NCBI GenBank assembly: GCA_963747375.1
Contig: CAVVFL010000022.1
Coordinates: forward strand, 688,752 to 752,751
Length of the DNA: 64,000 nt
Direction of reading: 5' to 3'
DNA from: Sva-07 sp963747375
GTDB taxonomy: Bacteria > Actinomycetota > Acidimicrobiia > Acidimicrobiales > Ilumatobacteraceae
The position numbers and the translations under genes are program-made. This document shows, one piece after another, positions 8,091 through 16,545 of this stretch (position 1 is its first letter; each line of letters starts with the position of its first letter). The notes below the pieces were generated by a model that was not told where the DNA came from, made no database searches, and saw nothing but the letters and a program-made list of their open reading frames with translations.

Positions 8091-9218
8091 TCAGGTCGCG
8101 TCTGAAAACCAGCCGTCAGGGGCGAGGTCGTTGCCCATTCGCGGTACGTACTGGTCGAAGAACACGGCGGCCATCAGCTCGCGGCGGCTGCGCACGCCGG
8201 CCTTCTCGAAGATCGATTTCAGATGGTCTTGCACCGTGTACGTCGACATGTGCAGTAGCGCCGCGATCTCTTTGGTGTCGACACCCTGCAGCACCGCCCG
8301 AGCCACGTCGCGCTCACGCGGGGTCAGCTCGTAGGCGGCCACCACCAGCGTGACGATCTCGGGCGGCCGTGCCTCCTCGATGGTCACCACCACATCGGAA
8401 CCGTGGCTCGACGGGCCCGACAGCAGCGACGCGTGCAGCACCAGCCACCGACCCGAACGCGCCCGCACACGCATGCGAGGTGGCGACGACGACACACCAC
8501 GAGCGAAGCGGCGTGCCTGGCCGACCAGCGAAGCGATCGTGGTGGCGGAGTGGAGGTCGACGGCGTCGAGCTCGTCGAGCCACGCCTGCGCGCCCGAATT
8601 CGACTGGGCGATGCTTCCGTCAGCGTGCACGATGATGACCGCCGGCCCGTACGTGTGCATCGACGCCGGAGTTGCCCGTCGCGCCAGGATGCCGGCGCGG
8701 ATACCCACTGCGACGTGCTGTGACATCGAGGCGAGGAGGGCCACCTCGTCGTGTGTGAAGTGCGGGTCGCCGGTGCGGCGGTGCAGCGCAATACCGGCCC
8801 ACGTGCGACCGTTGGCCATCGCTACCAAGCGGGCCTCGTCGGAGAAGCCGTAGGTCGGTGCGAGGAACTCGTGCTGGCGTTGCAGCGCCGCGCCGCCATC
8901 GGTCGGCTCGAGGTGAACCGCTGTCGCCGGAACGCGTCGCGCCGACAGTGCGATGAAGCTCGTCGGGTTCTCGTCGCGGTACTCGATCTCAGCCCAGCGG
9001 GCATCGGCCTCGGCATCGGGCGCCAGCTCACCGAGCTTGTAGGTGCCCGTGCACAGCTGCGTCGCAGGGTCGACCGTGGCGACGCACATCGCCCGGTACG
9101 GCACCGCTCGGCGCAACGACTGGTCGATCTCGGAGAGGAAGTCGGGGATCTCGAGACCGGCGCGCGAGAGGACCTGCACGTCGGTCCGCACCCGTTCGAT
9201 CGTCAACCCACTGACCAT
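8091..9218 (-). CDS. LuxR-family transcriptional regulator with N-terminal sensory region
   Basis: About 375 residues. The C-terminal LuxR helix-turn-helix is clear: LTPRERDVARAVLQGVDTKE followed by IAALLHMSTYTVQDHLKSIF and EKAGVRSRRELMA. The rest is a sensor: residues 1-190 look GAF-like (AMCVATVDPATQLCTGTYKL; FSDEARLVAMANGRTWAGIA), then a PAS-like stretch (VIIVHADGSIAQSNSGAQAW). ATG 9218 (MVSGLTIERVRTD) is preferred over an upstream in-frame start at 9254. It is divergent from the hydrolase operon that starts at 9398, so it is the likely regulator of that operon. Ligand unknown. Confidence 0.9.
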   Translation of the reverse strand: MVSGLTIERVRTDVQVLSRAGLEIPDFLSEIDQSLRRAVPYRAMCVATVDPATQLCTGTYKLGELAPDAEADARWAEIEYRDENPTSFIALSARRVPATAVHLEPTDGGAALQRQHEFLAPTYGFSDEARLVAMANGRTWAGIALHRRTGDPHFTHDEVALLASMSQHVAVGIRAGILARRATPASMHTYGPAVIIVHADGSIAQSNSGAQAWLDELDAVDLHSATTIASLVGQARRFARGVSSSPPRMRVRARSGRWLVLHASLLSGPSSHGSDVVVTIEEARPPEIVTLVVAAYELTPRERDVARAVLQGVDTKEIAALLHMSTYTVQDHLKSIFEKAGVRSRRELMAAVFFDQYVPRMGNDLAPDGWFSDAT

Positions 9219-9397
9219 TCGGCCATCTTGCTCGCTCCGCACAGGGACCGCCACCCCAGATGTCTGGGGGGAAGAGAACCACCAGCAGCGCGAGGCGATC
9301 GAAACCCAGGTGAGCGGGATGGTCGCCGTGGACGCCGCCCGTCATCGTTGGCCACCTCGCCGGCGAGTGCCGGCGACCACGACCGAAAGGAACTCCC

Positions 9398-10225
9398 ATG
9401 AACCTCCCCGTCCCTCCCCGTTACGCACCCGTCGAGATCGCTCCCGACACCTTCGTGATCCAAGCCACCCAGGGCGAAGGCGTCGCTCCCGTCGCTGTGC
9501 ACCTGAACACGATGGTCATCCGCGGCAGCGAGCCGATCCTCGTCGACACCGGCGTGCCCGGGTTCCGCGACCGCTATGTCGAAGACATGTTCTCCCTCGT
9601 CGACCCCGACGACGTTCGCTGGATCTTCCTCAGCCACGACGACGTCGACCATTACGGCAACCTCGAGGTGCTCATGGCGGCATGCCCCAATGCGACGCTG
9701 CTCACCTCCTGGTTCCAATGGGAACGGCTCGGCAACCTGCCCACCATCGCTCCGCACCGCATGCGCTGGCTCGACCTCGACGAGCGCTTCGAGGCCAACG
9801 GTCGTACCTACGCCGCCGTGCGCCCCCCGCTCTACGACTCGCCGACCACCCGCGGCCTGCTCGACACAACCACCGGGGTCTATTGGGCGAGCGACTGTTT
9901 CGCCACGTCGGTGCCGCACGCCCTCACCGACGTGAGCGAGTTGCCGGAGGAGGAGTGGCTGCAGGCCTGCATCGGTCATGCTCAGTTGCTCAGCCCCTGG
10001 CTCGGCATGATCGACCGCCCAGCGTTCCACGCCGAGGTCGAACGCTTCTCCCGACTCGGGATCACCACCATCGCGTCGTGCCACAGCCCGACGATCACCG
10101 GTGACTGGGTGTCGCGCGCGATCGAGATGCTCCACACGCTGCCGTCGGCACCGCGCATGCCCTCGCCCGGCCAAGAGCTGCTCGACGCGATCATCGCCGG
10201 CGCGATGGCCGGAGCCGTCCAGTGA
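9398..10225 (+). CDS. Metallo-beta-lactamase-fold hydrolase, flavodiiron-like metal site
   Basis: 275 residues. The metal motif reads SHDDVDHYGN, that is HxDxDH rather than the HxHxDH of most lactamase-fold hydrolases; a substituted second position is seen in flavodiiron-type domains. Further ligands are likely in PILVDTGVPG, YWASDCFATS and ASCHSPT. There is no flavodoxin domain. A good ribosome-binding site (AAAGGAA) precedes ATG 9398. It is the first gene of a four-gene run; its TGA overlaps the GTG of the PIG-L gene. Could be an oxygen/NO-type diiron protein or a hydrolase; the reaction is not known. Confidence 0.85.
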   Translation: MNLPVPPRYAPVEIAPDTFVIQATQGEGVAPVAVHLNTMVIRGSEPILVDTGVPGFRDRYVEDMFSLVDPDDVRWIFLSHDDVDHYGNLEVLMAACPNATLLTSWFQWERLGNLPTIAPHRMRWLDLDERFEANGRTYAAVRPPLYDSPTTRGLLDTTTGVYWASDCFATSVPHALTDVSELPEEEWLQACIGHAQLLSPWLGMIDRPAFHAEVERFSRLGITTIASCHSPTITGDWVSRAIEMLHTLPSAPRMPSPGQELLDAIIAGAMAGAVQ

Positions 10226-11041
10226 GTCAGCTCACCGCCCCGATCGCCGGCCGCGGCGAGCACCTCGTGACGGTGGTCGCCCACCCAGACGACGAGTCGT
10301 TCGGATGTGGATCGCTCATCGCCCAGGCCTCGCTCGCGGGTGCCAGGGTGACGGTGATCTGCGCCACTCGCGGCGAAGAGGGGGAGCGGCGGCCCGACCC
10401 CAGCACGGATGCCTGGCCAATCGGGCTCCTCCGTGAGACCGAACTGTGCCAAGCAGCCCTCGTGCTCGGAGTCGACGAGGTGATGTTCCTCGATCTCGCC
10501 GACTCCGGGTTCTCCGGCGACCCGCCGCCCAACGCGCTCGATCTCGATGCCCGGTGACCGGCTCGCGGGACGCTTGCACGACCAGTTGGCCGACCTGCGA
10601 CCCGACGTCGTCCTCACCCTCGACGGCAGCGACGGCCACCGCGACCACGTCCACCTGAGCAACGCGCTCCGGATCGCGGTCGAGCGGCTGGACCGGCCGG
10701 TGCGGCTCGTGCACTCGAGTCTGGCGCGCAGCTCCATGGTTGCCTGGGCGCAGGCGATGCGGGCAGAACAACCGCACCGCGAGCACCTCACGATCGGCGA
10801 CGACCAGCTCGGCCGTCCCGACGACGAACTGACCGCGATCGACACCAGCGACGTGCTCGCGATCCGCGAGCAGGCAATCGCCTGCCACCTGAGCCAGGCC
10901 TCGCCCTTCGACAACTTGCCGCCGGCGCTGCGGCACCGCTTCTTGACCATCGACCACGTCGTGGAGGTCACCCTCACCGCCCGGGTCGAGCGCATCGACC
11001 CAACCATCGACAACCTCACCCTCACAGGAGACCACTCATGA
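10222..11041 (+). CDS. PIG-L (LmbE/MshB-like) deacetylase, one frame break
   Basis: Zinc-dependent N-acetyl sugar deacetylase family. Near residue 20 the metal motif AHPDDESFGCGSLI is exact; the third ligand region GHRDHVHLSNAL lies in the second part. The gene is split: the first frame ends just after ALDLDAR, the second resumes at GDRLAGRLHDQLADL; deleting one C in the CCC run near 10549-10551 joins them into about 272 residues. It overlaps the upstream hydrolase gene by 4 bases and the downstream lipoprotein by 4 bases (ATGA). Family members act on GlcNAc-inositol, bacillithiol precursors or antibiotic sugars. MshB itself is possible since mshD is at 61 kb, but the neighbours argue for a dedicated role. 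Confidence 0.82.
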
Positions 11042-11619
11042 ACACCACCCTCACCCGCCTGACCGCAGCCGCACTGACCGCGGCCATCGTGACGCTCGCA
11101 GCCTGCGGATCCGATGAGAACACCTCGTCGATCACGGTCGCCGAAACAGCACATGACACGACGGGCCACGAACCGGTCACCGTCGCCATCGGTGGCGTCG
11201 ACTACGGCTTCACCAACGTGCCCGCGTCGACCCCGGCCGGCACGACCCTCGAACTGCAGAACACATCGGCCACCGAACTCCACGAACTCGTCGCGTTCCG
11301 ACGACCCGACGACGACGACCTCCCGCTCGTCGAGCTCGTGCAGCTACCGCCCGACCAGCTCATGGCGCGCCTGGGCGCACCCGTGACCGTGGTGCTCCAG
11401 GCCCCCGGCTCCGACGAGCAGATCGTGGCTGTCGGCGACGGCACTCTGCAGGATCCCGGCCGTTACGTGATCATGTGTTTCATCCCGACGGGCGTCGACC
11501 CGCAGGTGTACCTCGAGGCTGCAGCCGCCTCCCAGGGCGAGCCTCCCGTCGTGGAGGGTGGCCCGCCGCATTTCGTCAACGGGATGTACGCCGAGCTTCT
11601 CGTGGAACCACTGAGCTGA
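11038..11619 (+). CDS. Lipoprotein with cupredoxin-like domain
   Basis: 193 residues. Lipoprotein signal: MNTTLTRLTAAALTAAIVTL followed by the lipobox AACG. After a Ser/Thr linker comes a beta-rich domain (VTVAIGGVDYGFTNVPASTP, TTLELQNTSATELHELVAFR) and near the end PGRYVIMCFIPTGVDPQVYL, where a His (HELV) and a Cys (MCFIP) lie in places used by copper ligands of cupredoxins; a clear axial Met is not obvious. It would sit on the outer face of the membrane. Translationally coupled (ATGA) to the PIG-L gene and followed one base later by the LLM gene, so all four genes look like one operon. Confidence 0.75.
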   Translation: MNTTLTRLTAAALTAAIVTLAACGSDENTSSITVAETAHDTTGHEPVTVAIGGVDYGFTNVPASTPAGTTLELQNTSATELHELVAFRRPDDDDLPLVELVQLPPDQLMARLGAPVTVVLQAPGSDEQIVAVGDGTLQDPGRYVIMCFIPTGVDPQVYLEAAAASQGEPPVVEGGPPHFVNGMYAELLVEPLS

Positions 11620-11620
11620 A

Positions 11621-12580
11621 ATGACGCACCAGATGAACGACCTCATTGCCACCGGGCCACGGATCGGCCTCGGCCTCGGCCACACCGGTCCGTTCGCCAC
11701 ACCGACGAGCGTCGTCGAGATGGCCACCAAGGCCGAACAACTCGGGTTCGCATCGCTGTGGGTGATGGATCGAGTGCTGGCGCCCAACGCCCCACGGACC
11801 CCCTATCCGGCCTCGACCGACGGTGTGCTGCCCGCCGAGCAGCACATCAGCCTCGATCCGATCGTCGCGCTGGCGATCGCCGCCACCGTCACCCAGCGGA
11901 TCGGTCTGGGCACCAACGTGCTCGTCGCTCCGTTCCACTCGCCGATCGTGCTCGCCCGATCGCTGACGGCCATCGACATGGCCAGCGACGGCCGTCTGAC
12001 CGTCGGGCTCGGGCTCGGTTGGTCCGCCGATGAGTTCGACGCCGTCGGGGTGACGCAGCGAAATCTCGCCGGTTGCCTCGAAGAGTTCCTCGACGTGCTC
12101 GACACCGTCTGGGCCGACGGGATCAGCAGCCACCGAGGAAAGCGCTACCACATCGTTCCCGCGACGATCCTGCCGAAGCCGATCCAGCGACCGCGGCCGC
12201 CGATCCTGCTCGCCGCCTACACACCAGCAGGGCTCGATCGAGTCGCCAGACGCGCCGACGGGTGGACACCTGCCGGACTTCCGATCGAGGCCATCTCCCC
12301 CATGTTCGGCGCCGTTCGTGACATGGCCGCCGGCTACGGACGCGACCCGGACGCTGTGCAGCTGTTCGTGCGTGCCAACGCGCACGTGACCGATCGCCCA
12401 CTCGGCAAGGACCGGCCCACCTACCACGGTTCGACCGATCAGATCACTGACGATCTCGACGCCACACGCCACACCGGCGCCCACGAGATCATCCTCGAAC
12501 TGCAGGGCAGCGCCGGCAGCGTCGACGAACTGCTCGACCTCGCCACGGTCGTCACCCACCCGATCCTCTCGGCCGTCTGA
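11621..12580 (+). CDS. LLM-class (luciferase-like) flavin/F420-dependent oxidoreductase
   Basis: 319 residues with the luciferase-like TIM barrel: MATKAEQLGFASLWVMDRVL, IAATVTQRIGLGTNVLVAPF, a conserved LARSLTAIDMASDGRLTVGL and GLGWSADEFDAVGV, then PKPIQRPRPPILLAAYTPAG. These elements match the actinobacterial LLM proteins, many of which use coenzyme F420, others FMN. It starts immediately after the lipoprotein stop, as the last gene of the coupled operon. Substrate unknown. In actinobacteria such genes commonly serve redox steps in secondary metabolism or degradation. Confidence 0.88.
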   Translation: MTHQMNDLIATGPRIGLGLGHTGPFATPTSVVEMATKAEQLGFASLWVMDRVLAPNAPRTPYPASTDGVLPAEQHISLDPIVALAIAATVTQRIGLGTNVLVAPFHSPIVLARSLTAIDMASDGRLTVGLGLGWSADEFDAVGVTQRNLAGCLEEFLDVLDTVWADGISSHRGKRYHIVPATILPKPIQRPRPPILLAAYTPAGLDRVARRADGWTPAGLPIEAISPMFGAVRDMAAGYGRDPDAVQLFVRANAHVTDRPLGKDRPTYHGSTDQITDDLDATRHTGAHEIILELQGSAGSVDELLDLATVVTHPILSAV

Positions 12581-12901
12581 GAGCAAGACGCGCATTCGAT
12601 GTTCGCCTTCATCGGGTGCACAGTCGGTGTCGAATTCGGCTCGGTACTGCTCGACCAGTGGCTCATCGATCAACGGCGCCGCGGACGCGACGTTGTCGAC
12701 GCTCTGTAGACGGCTGGAGCAACCTGCACGAACTCCTGCGCCGAACCGACGTCGCCGGTCCGACGGACGCTGCCGTCTGCCGTGTGGTGCGGGTACACGG
12801 TGCGCTGTCCTCGAACCTCCCTCGTGTCAGGGGACGGTTCACCGGATTCGACGTGAAGCTGGATGATCGGCCGCCTCGTCGCCGAGGTGTAAGAACGGGC
12901 C
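12581..12901. other. Gap without a supported gene
   Basis: A 321-base stretch between the LLM gene and the AhpD-like gene. The only candidate I see is a 36-residue frame at 12599-12709 (+), starting MFAFIGCTVGVEFGSVLLDQ and ending in an Arg-rich tail; it has a hydrophobic start but no ribosome-binding site. I leave it as unsupported. The last 100 bases precede the next gene and presumably carry its promoter. Confidence 0.4.
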
Positions 12902-13486
12902 ATGTTCCTCGATCAGCCAGAATCCGGCGACGGCGCCCAGCGAATGTTCGACGACGACGAGAAATACATGGGCTGGGTGATGAATGTCTCCAGGCTCTGG
13001 GCCTGGCAGCCCGAGAGTCAGCGGGCGCTGTTCGGTCTGCTCGATTCGGTCTCTGACGGCTTCTCGATGCGCCAGCGGGCGTTGCTCGTCGCGGCGTGCG
13101 CATCGACGTTCGGCGACTCGTACTGTTCTCTCGCCTGGGGTGGAAAGCTGGCCAAGGAGTCTGACACCGAAACCGCCGTCGGGGTGCTGACCGGCTCGGA
13201 CAACGGTTTGACCCCGTCCGAACTGGTCATGACGCGTTGGGTCCGCGCTGTGGCCGGGGATCCGAACGCAACGACCCAGGCCGACGTCGACGAGTTGCGC
13301 TCCGTCGGGTACAGCGACGCCGACATCTTCGCAATGACCGTCTTCGTGGGGCTGCGCATCGCGTTCTCGACCGTGAACGATGCTCTCGGGGCTCAGCCGG
13401 ATGCGGAGCTGCGAGGCTTCTCGCCACCCGAGGTGATTGCCGCCGTCGACTTCGGGCGGTCCATAGCCGACGATGACGCGTCTTGA
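12902..13486 (+). CDS. AhpD/carboxymuconolactone-decarboxylase-like protein
   Basis: 194 residues, all helical. The core FSMRQRALLVAACASTFGDS followed by YCSLAWGGKLAKESD aligns with the AhpD-type motif ExxxxxxCxxCxxxH, but only one cysteine of the pair remains (YCSL) and the usual His is Trp/Gly here. Two-domain members are annotated as peroxidase-related enzymes. With only one thiol a standard AhpD dithiol peroxidase reaction is unlikely; a one-Cys peroxidase or a non-redox role is possible. ATG 12902 follows GAACGGGCC, a weak ribosome-binding site. Monocistronic. Confidence 0.75.
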   Translation: MFLDQPESGDGAQRMFDDDEKYMGWVMNVSRLWAWQPESQRALFGLLDSVSDGFSMRQRALLVAACASTFGDSYCSLAWGGKLAKESDTETAVGVLTGSDNGLTPSELVMTRWVRAVAGDPNATTQADVDELRSVGYSDADIFAMTVFVGLRIAFSTVNDALGAQPDAELRGFSPPEVIAAVDFGRSIADDDAS

Positions 13487-13504
13487 CTCGCCGGGGCGCT
13501 TCGA

Positions 13505-14161
13505 TCAGCGCTCGAAACGCAGGCCGATCGCGTCGCCGACGCGCTCGGCGAAGACACGAAGAACCCGACGGAGCTCCGTCTTGGGAAGATCGGCCTCGGA
13601 CTGCGGCAGCGCGATCCGCACGGAAGCCACCCCGGGCTCGCTCGGCCGAACCTGCGCGCCGAAGGCCCGCAGCCCATCGAGCAGCTCCCGGTTCTCCCAC
13701 ATGACACTGGCGACGAAGGTGGAGATGCCGTTCCGGCGAGCCTCGTCGGCGAGCCTGTGCAACAGCGCCGTCGCGATCCCCCGGTTCTGATACGCGTCGA
13801 GCACCGTGACCGCTGCTTCGGCGCAACTCGGGTCCTCGCGGCTGCGCACGTACCGCGCGATGCCGACGCCCGGCGTCCCGTCCACGTCGATCGCGAATGC
13901 GACCAGCGCGGAGCGGTCGCGCCCGTCCACGTCGACGAGGTAGTCGAGGAGCCGGGTCGAGAGGTGGTCGGGAGCATTGAAGAATCGCAACCGGCGCGCC
14001 TGCGGCGACAGCTCGAGGTAGCGCTCGGCCAACTCATCGCGATCGGAGGGCAGCAGCTCGCGGATGAGGATCCGGCCCCCACCGGGCAGCGAGACCACTT
14101 CCCCCACGACCTCCCGGTCCGGCTCTCCGGTCCGAGCAGGCGGCTCTGTGTTTTCGTTCAT
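13505..14161 (-). CDS. GNAT-family N-acetyltransferase
   Basis: 218 residues. The acetyl-CoA-binding motif A is AYQNRGIATALLHRLADEAR (QxxGxA form), preceded by the strand AAVTVLDAYQ and followed by GISTFVASVMWENRELLDGL. Start ATG 14161 (MNENTEPPARTGEPD) is chosen over much longer in-frame options whose sequence is Arg-rich and non-coding in character. It is convergent with the AhpD-like gene, with only 18 bases between. The acceptor (protein, amine or metabolite) cannot be read from sequence. Confidence 0.85.
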   Translation of the reverse strand: MNENTEPPARTGEPDREVVGEVVSLPGGGRILIRELLPSDRDELAERYLELSPQARRLRFFNAPDHLSTRLLDYLVDVDGRDRSALVAFAIDVDGTPGVGIARYVRSREDPSCAEAAVTVLDAYQNRGIATALLHRLADEARRNGISTFVASVMWENRELLDGLRAFGAQVRPSEPGVASVRIALPQSEADLPKTELRRVLRVFAERVGDAIGLRFER

Positions 14162-14282
14162 GTCCGGACTCAGGCTAGTCAGCTCGCCCCTCGCGCCTTC
14201 TGGGCGTCGGCTTCTTCGCGGCCGGCGTTCGCGACTGTGCCGCACTTGTGGCGAGTCGGCGGCTTCCTCGACGACGTTCCGG

Positions 14283-14543
14283 TCAGTCAGAGACCACGGA
14301 TGACCGCGGATCGGGAACACGTCCAGATGCGACGAACATGGAAAGGGCGAACACCGCCCCGCTCGCCTCGAAGGCGCTCGCCAGTTCCTCCAGGTGCGCA
14401 TCGGCCTGCTCCTGGATCAACAACTGCGAACCCACGAACCGCTGGTACACCATCGCAAGCGTCCGAAGGACACCAGCGTCGGCCTGAACCGGATAGATGC
14501 TGCTCTGAACATCGACCAGGCCCATGACGGAGCAGAGAATCAT
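14283..14543 (-). pseudogene. Fragment of an unidentified gene joined behind a cyclase fragment
   Basis: The reading frame here (RRLVGAYMILCSVMGLVDVQ, then SSIYPVQADAGVLRTLAMVY and QLLIQEQADAHLEELASAF) looks like real helical protein with good codon use, but it has no credible start. It continues, one frame over, from the truncated adenylate-cyclase fragment at 14540-14725. The content does not fit the continuation expected for a cyclase domain. I do not recognise the family. Most likely a remnant of a second gene fused by deletion. Confidence 0.4.
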
Positions 14544-14725
14544 GTAGGCGCCAACCAGCCGGCGTTCTTCACCTCAGAACCATCGTGGTCCGCCAACGTG
14601 GAACGAAGCCCCGAGAAGTGCTCGCGCCGGGCGTCATCCCACACCTGGTCACCGAGCAGCTTGAGGAAGCCGGTCGACCCGACGATGTCGGTGAACAACA
14701 CCGTCGTCGTAGCACTCCGACCCAT
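14540..14725 (-). pseudogene. Truncated class III adenylate/guanylate cyclase domain
   Basis: The frame starts MGRSATTTVLFTDIVGSTGF, with the first metal-binding Asp of class III cyclases (FTDIVGST), and goes on to REHFSGLRSTLADHDGSEVK and KNAG, exactly where an intact domain would continue GDGxxxxF with the second metal Asp. Instead it reads WLAPT and stops. About 60 of roughly 180 domain residues remain, so no cyclase activity is possible. It lies directly next to a tRNA 3' remnant, consistent with a rearrangement scar. Confidence 0.7.
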
Positions 14726-14766
14726 CGTGCCCAGCGTAGCCATGGGTCGATGACCGCCCAGAGCGG

Positions 14767-14812
14767 TGAGCACAGAGGGACTGGAACCCTCGGCATCTTG
14801 CTCATTGCCGAA
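14767..14812 (-). other. Degenerate tRNA 3' end (T arm and acceptor strand)
   Basis: On the minus strand the block reads as a T arm (GAGGG TTCCAGT CCCTC) followed by TGTGCTCA, the 3' acceptor strand and discriminator, but no 5' half is present. Read on the plus strand, its first 36 bases match the 3' end of the tRNA-Val gene at 15761 at 30 positions and in the same orientation. Such 3' copies are typical of sites where an element once integrated into a tRNA gene; the divergence says it is old, or derived from another tRNA. Confidence 0.55.
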
Positions 14813-14844
14813 CTGTTAACGGGGTCGTGTGGTGATGTTGCGAC

Positions 14845-15615
14845 TCACGAGGAGTTGCGCTCGATGAACTGCAGGCCGGCGTCGAAGACGTCCTTGGCGT
14901 TGGTACTGAGGGCGGCGTGGGTCGCATGCTCGATGAGGAGGGTCTCGGCGCCGGGAATCGCCTCGGCCACCTCGAGGCCGAGTGCGGGCGGACACTTGAG
15001 GTCGTCGCCGAATCGGATGACCAGCGTCGGGACCGCCACATCGCGGAGCGCGTCGGTCCGGTCGTCGTAGGCCAGCGAGGCACGGCACGACCTCAGCAGT
15101 CGCTCACGGTCGTCGAAGACGTTCTCGAGCATCGGGCCGACGAGAGTATCGACGAGTTGTTCCGTGTGCAGCGTGCGTGCGTCGAACAAGGTGCTGAGAC
15201 TCAGGGCGACGAATGCCTCACCGGCGCCGAGCTCGGCTGCTTGTTGCTGGGCCCGGAGCTGGAGCCTCACGAATGGACTCATTCGCCCGCGGGTTGCCGT
15301 GAGGATCGCTCCGTCGATGCGATCTGGTCGCAGCAACGCGAGCTCCTGCGCGATCCATGCTCCCTGCGAGAACCCCCACACCCACGCGGTCGTGTCGAGG
15401 TGGTCGAGCAGGGTGCCGGCACGCCGTGCAACATCTTGCACCGTGCAGTCGTCTGGACCCTGGTAGTCGAACACCACAACCTGGTGTCCTGCCGCCAGGA
15501 GCGTTTGATACGCCGCGTCGTCCAATGGCGGAAGGCCGATGTTGTTGACCCAGAGCACCGGGGCGCCTTCGCCCAGAACCCGGTAGTCCAAGCGCTGGCC
15601 CTCGACCTCGAACAT
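14845..15615 (-). CDS. Alpha/beta-hydrolase
   Basis: 256 residues. Nucleophile elbow WVWGFSQGAWIAQELALL (GxSxG, Ser near residue 92), an oxyanion region around NNIGLPPLDDAAY, an acid in LVIRFGDDLKCPP and the catalytic His in IEHATHAALSTN near the end. The fold is that of small esterases, lactonases and haloperoxidase-like hydrolases. ATG 15615 is chosen since the upstream open frame runs into the tRNA. It lies between an intact tRNA-Val and a tRNA 3' remnant, so it may have arrived as cargo of a small integrated element. Substrate unknown. Confidence 0.88.
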   Translation of the reverse strand: MFEVEGQRLDYRVLGEGAPVLWVNNIGLPPLDDAAYQTLLAAGHQVVVFDYQGPDDCTVQDVARRAGTLLDHLDTTAWVWGFSQGAWIAQELALLRPDRIDGAILTATRGRMSPFVRLQLRAQQQAAELGAGEAFVALSLSTLFDARTLHTEQLVDTLVGPMLENVFDDRERLLRSCRASLAYDDRTDALRDVAVPTLVIRFGDDLKCPPALGLEVAEAIPGAETLLIEHATHAALSTNAKDVFDAGLQFIERNSS

Positions 15616-15760
15616 CGTCACGATTCGTCTCCTCGATCTGGGCGCAGCGACTGGGGGCCATGCGTCGTTCGTTGCGGGCTCGACGTCCGCGGGTGATCTT
15701 CGACGAACCAACCCGTGACGCGGGCTCACAGGTTTCCGATGTCTCGCGACATCACAATGG

Positions 15761-15834
15761 TGGGCGCAGAGGGACTCGAACCCCCGACATCTTCCTTGTA
15801 AGGGAAGCGCTCTAGCCAACTGAGCTATGCGCCC
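15761..15834 (-). tRNA. tRNA-Val (anticodon TAC)
   Basis: 74 bases that fold as a full cloverleaf: acceptor GGGCGCA/TGCGCCC, D arm GCTC...GAGC, anticodon stem CTTCC/GGAAG with loop CTTACAA (anticodon TAC, reading GUA), T arm GGGGG TTCGAGT CCCTC, discriminator A. No CCA is encoded. It is upstream of the alpha/beta-hydrolase gene on the same strand. Confidence 0.95.
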
Positions 15835-15888
15835 GAAGATCAGCGAGCCTACCTGGGGCGATTCGGCCGACGACGTGACGAGGCACGG

Positions 15889-16545
15889 TCAGCCATCGCC
15901 GTCCGGCGACACGAGGCGACCGTCGAGCAGGTGGATCACCCGATCGACCCCGGCCAACAGGCGGTCATCGTGGGTGGCGACCAGCACCGCTCCACCGGCT
16001 GCTGCGGCCTGGGCGAGGACGGTCATCACCTGATCGGCGTGTCGCTCGTCCTGATGGGCCGTCGGCTCGTCGGCGACGAGCAACCGGGGTTCACACAGCA
16101 CGGCCCGAGCGACGGCGACACGCTGCTGTTCACCGACGGACAGTTCGTCGGGCAGCCGGTCGTCGAGCCCGACCAGGTCGAGCATGTCGAACAACTCCGT
16201 CACCGACCGGGAGTCGCCGCCGCTCAAACGGCCGGCGAGCCGAACGTTCTGCACGGCAGTCAGCTCGGGAATCAGACCCAGTTCCTGAGGCACCACCGCC
16301 AACGAACTCCACCCCCGCACCTGGCCGGTGTTGCGGTCCACGGTCCCAGCGTCGGGCATCTCCCATCCTGCGACCAGATTGAGCAGCGTCGTCTTGCCCG
16401 AGCCCGACGGGCCTGCAAGCCCGATGATCTCACCGACGTCGATCTGCATCGACACGCCGTCGACCGCGGTCACCCGCGCCGAGGGCATCTCGAACCATCG
16501 CGATGCCGAACACAGCGTCAGTACACGCTCGGCCGGGAGCGTCAC
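15889..16545 (-). CDS. ABC transporter ATP-binding protein (LolD/MacB type), second ATPase
   Basis: 218 residues. Walker A GPSGSGKTTLLNLV, Q-loop VVPQELGLIPELTAVQNVRL, signature LSVGEQQRVAVARAVLCEPR, Walker B LLVADEPTAHQD and the H-switch VATHDDRLL. The GTG start at 16545 overlaps the TGA of the upstream ATPase (GTGA). It follows the permease and first ATPase in one operon. The signature starts LSVGE rather than LSGGE, a mild variant. With two different ATPases and one permease gene, the two may form a heterodimer on the permease. Confidence 0.92.
   Translation of the reverse strand: MTLPAERVLTLCSASRWFEMPSARVTAVDGVSMQIDVGEIIGLAGPSGSGKTTLLNLVAGWEMPDAGTVDRNTGQVRGWSSLAVVPQELGLIPELTAVQNVRLAGRLSGGDSRSVTELFDMLDLVGLDDRLPDELSVGEQQRVAVARAVLCEPRLLVADEPTAHQDERHADQVMTVLAQAAAAGGAVLVATHDDRLLAGVDRVIHLLDGRLVSPDGDG

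Noticed and set aside
11576..12673. 365-codon open frame antisense to the LLM gene, with a protein-like start MIDEPLVEQYRAEFDTDC
   Set aside because: Only the first about 30 codons look like protein; the rest is antisense to a conserved enzyme. No ribosome-binding site.
12599..12709. 36-codon small open frame MFAFIGCTVGVEFGSVLLDQ...
   Set aside because: No ribosome-binding site, no neighbour link and too short to judge.
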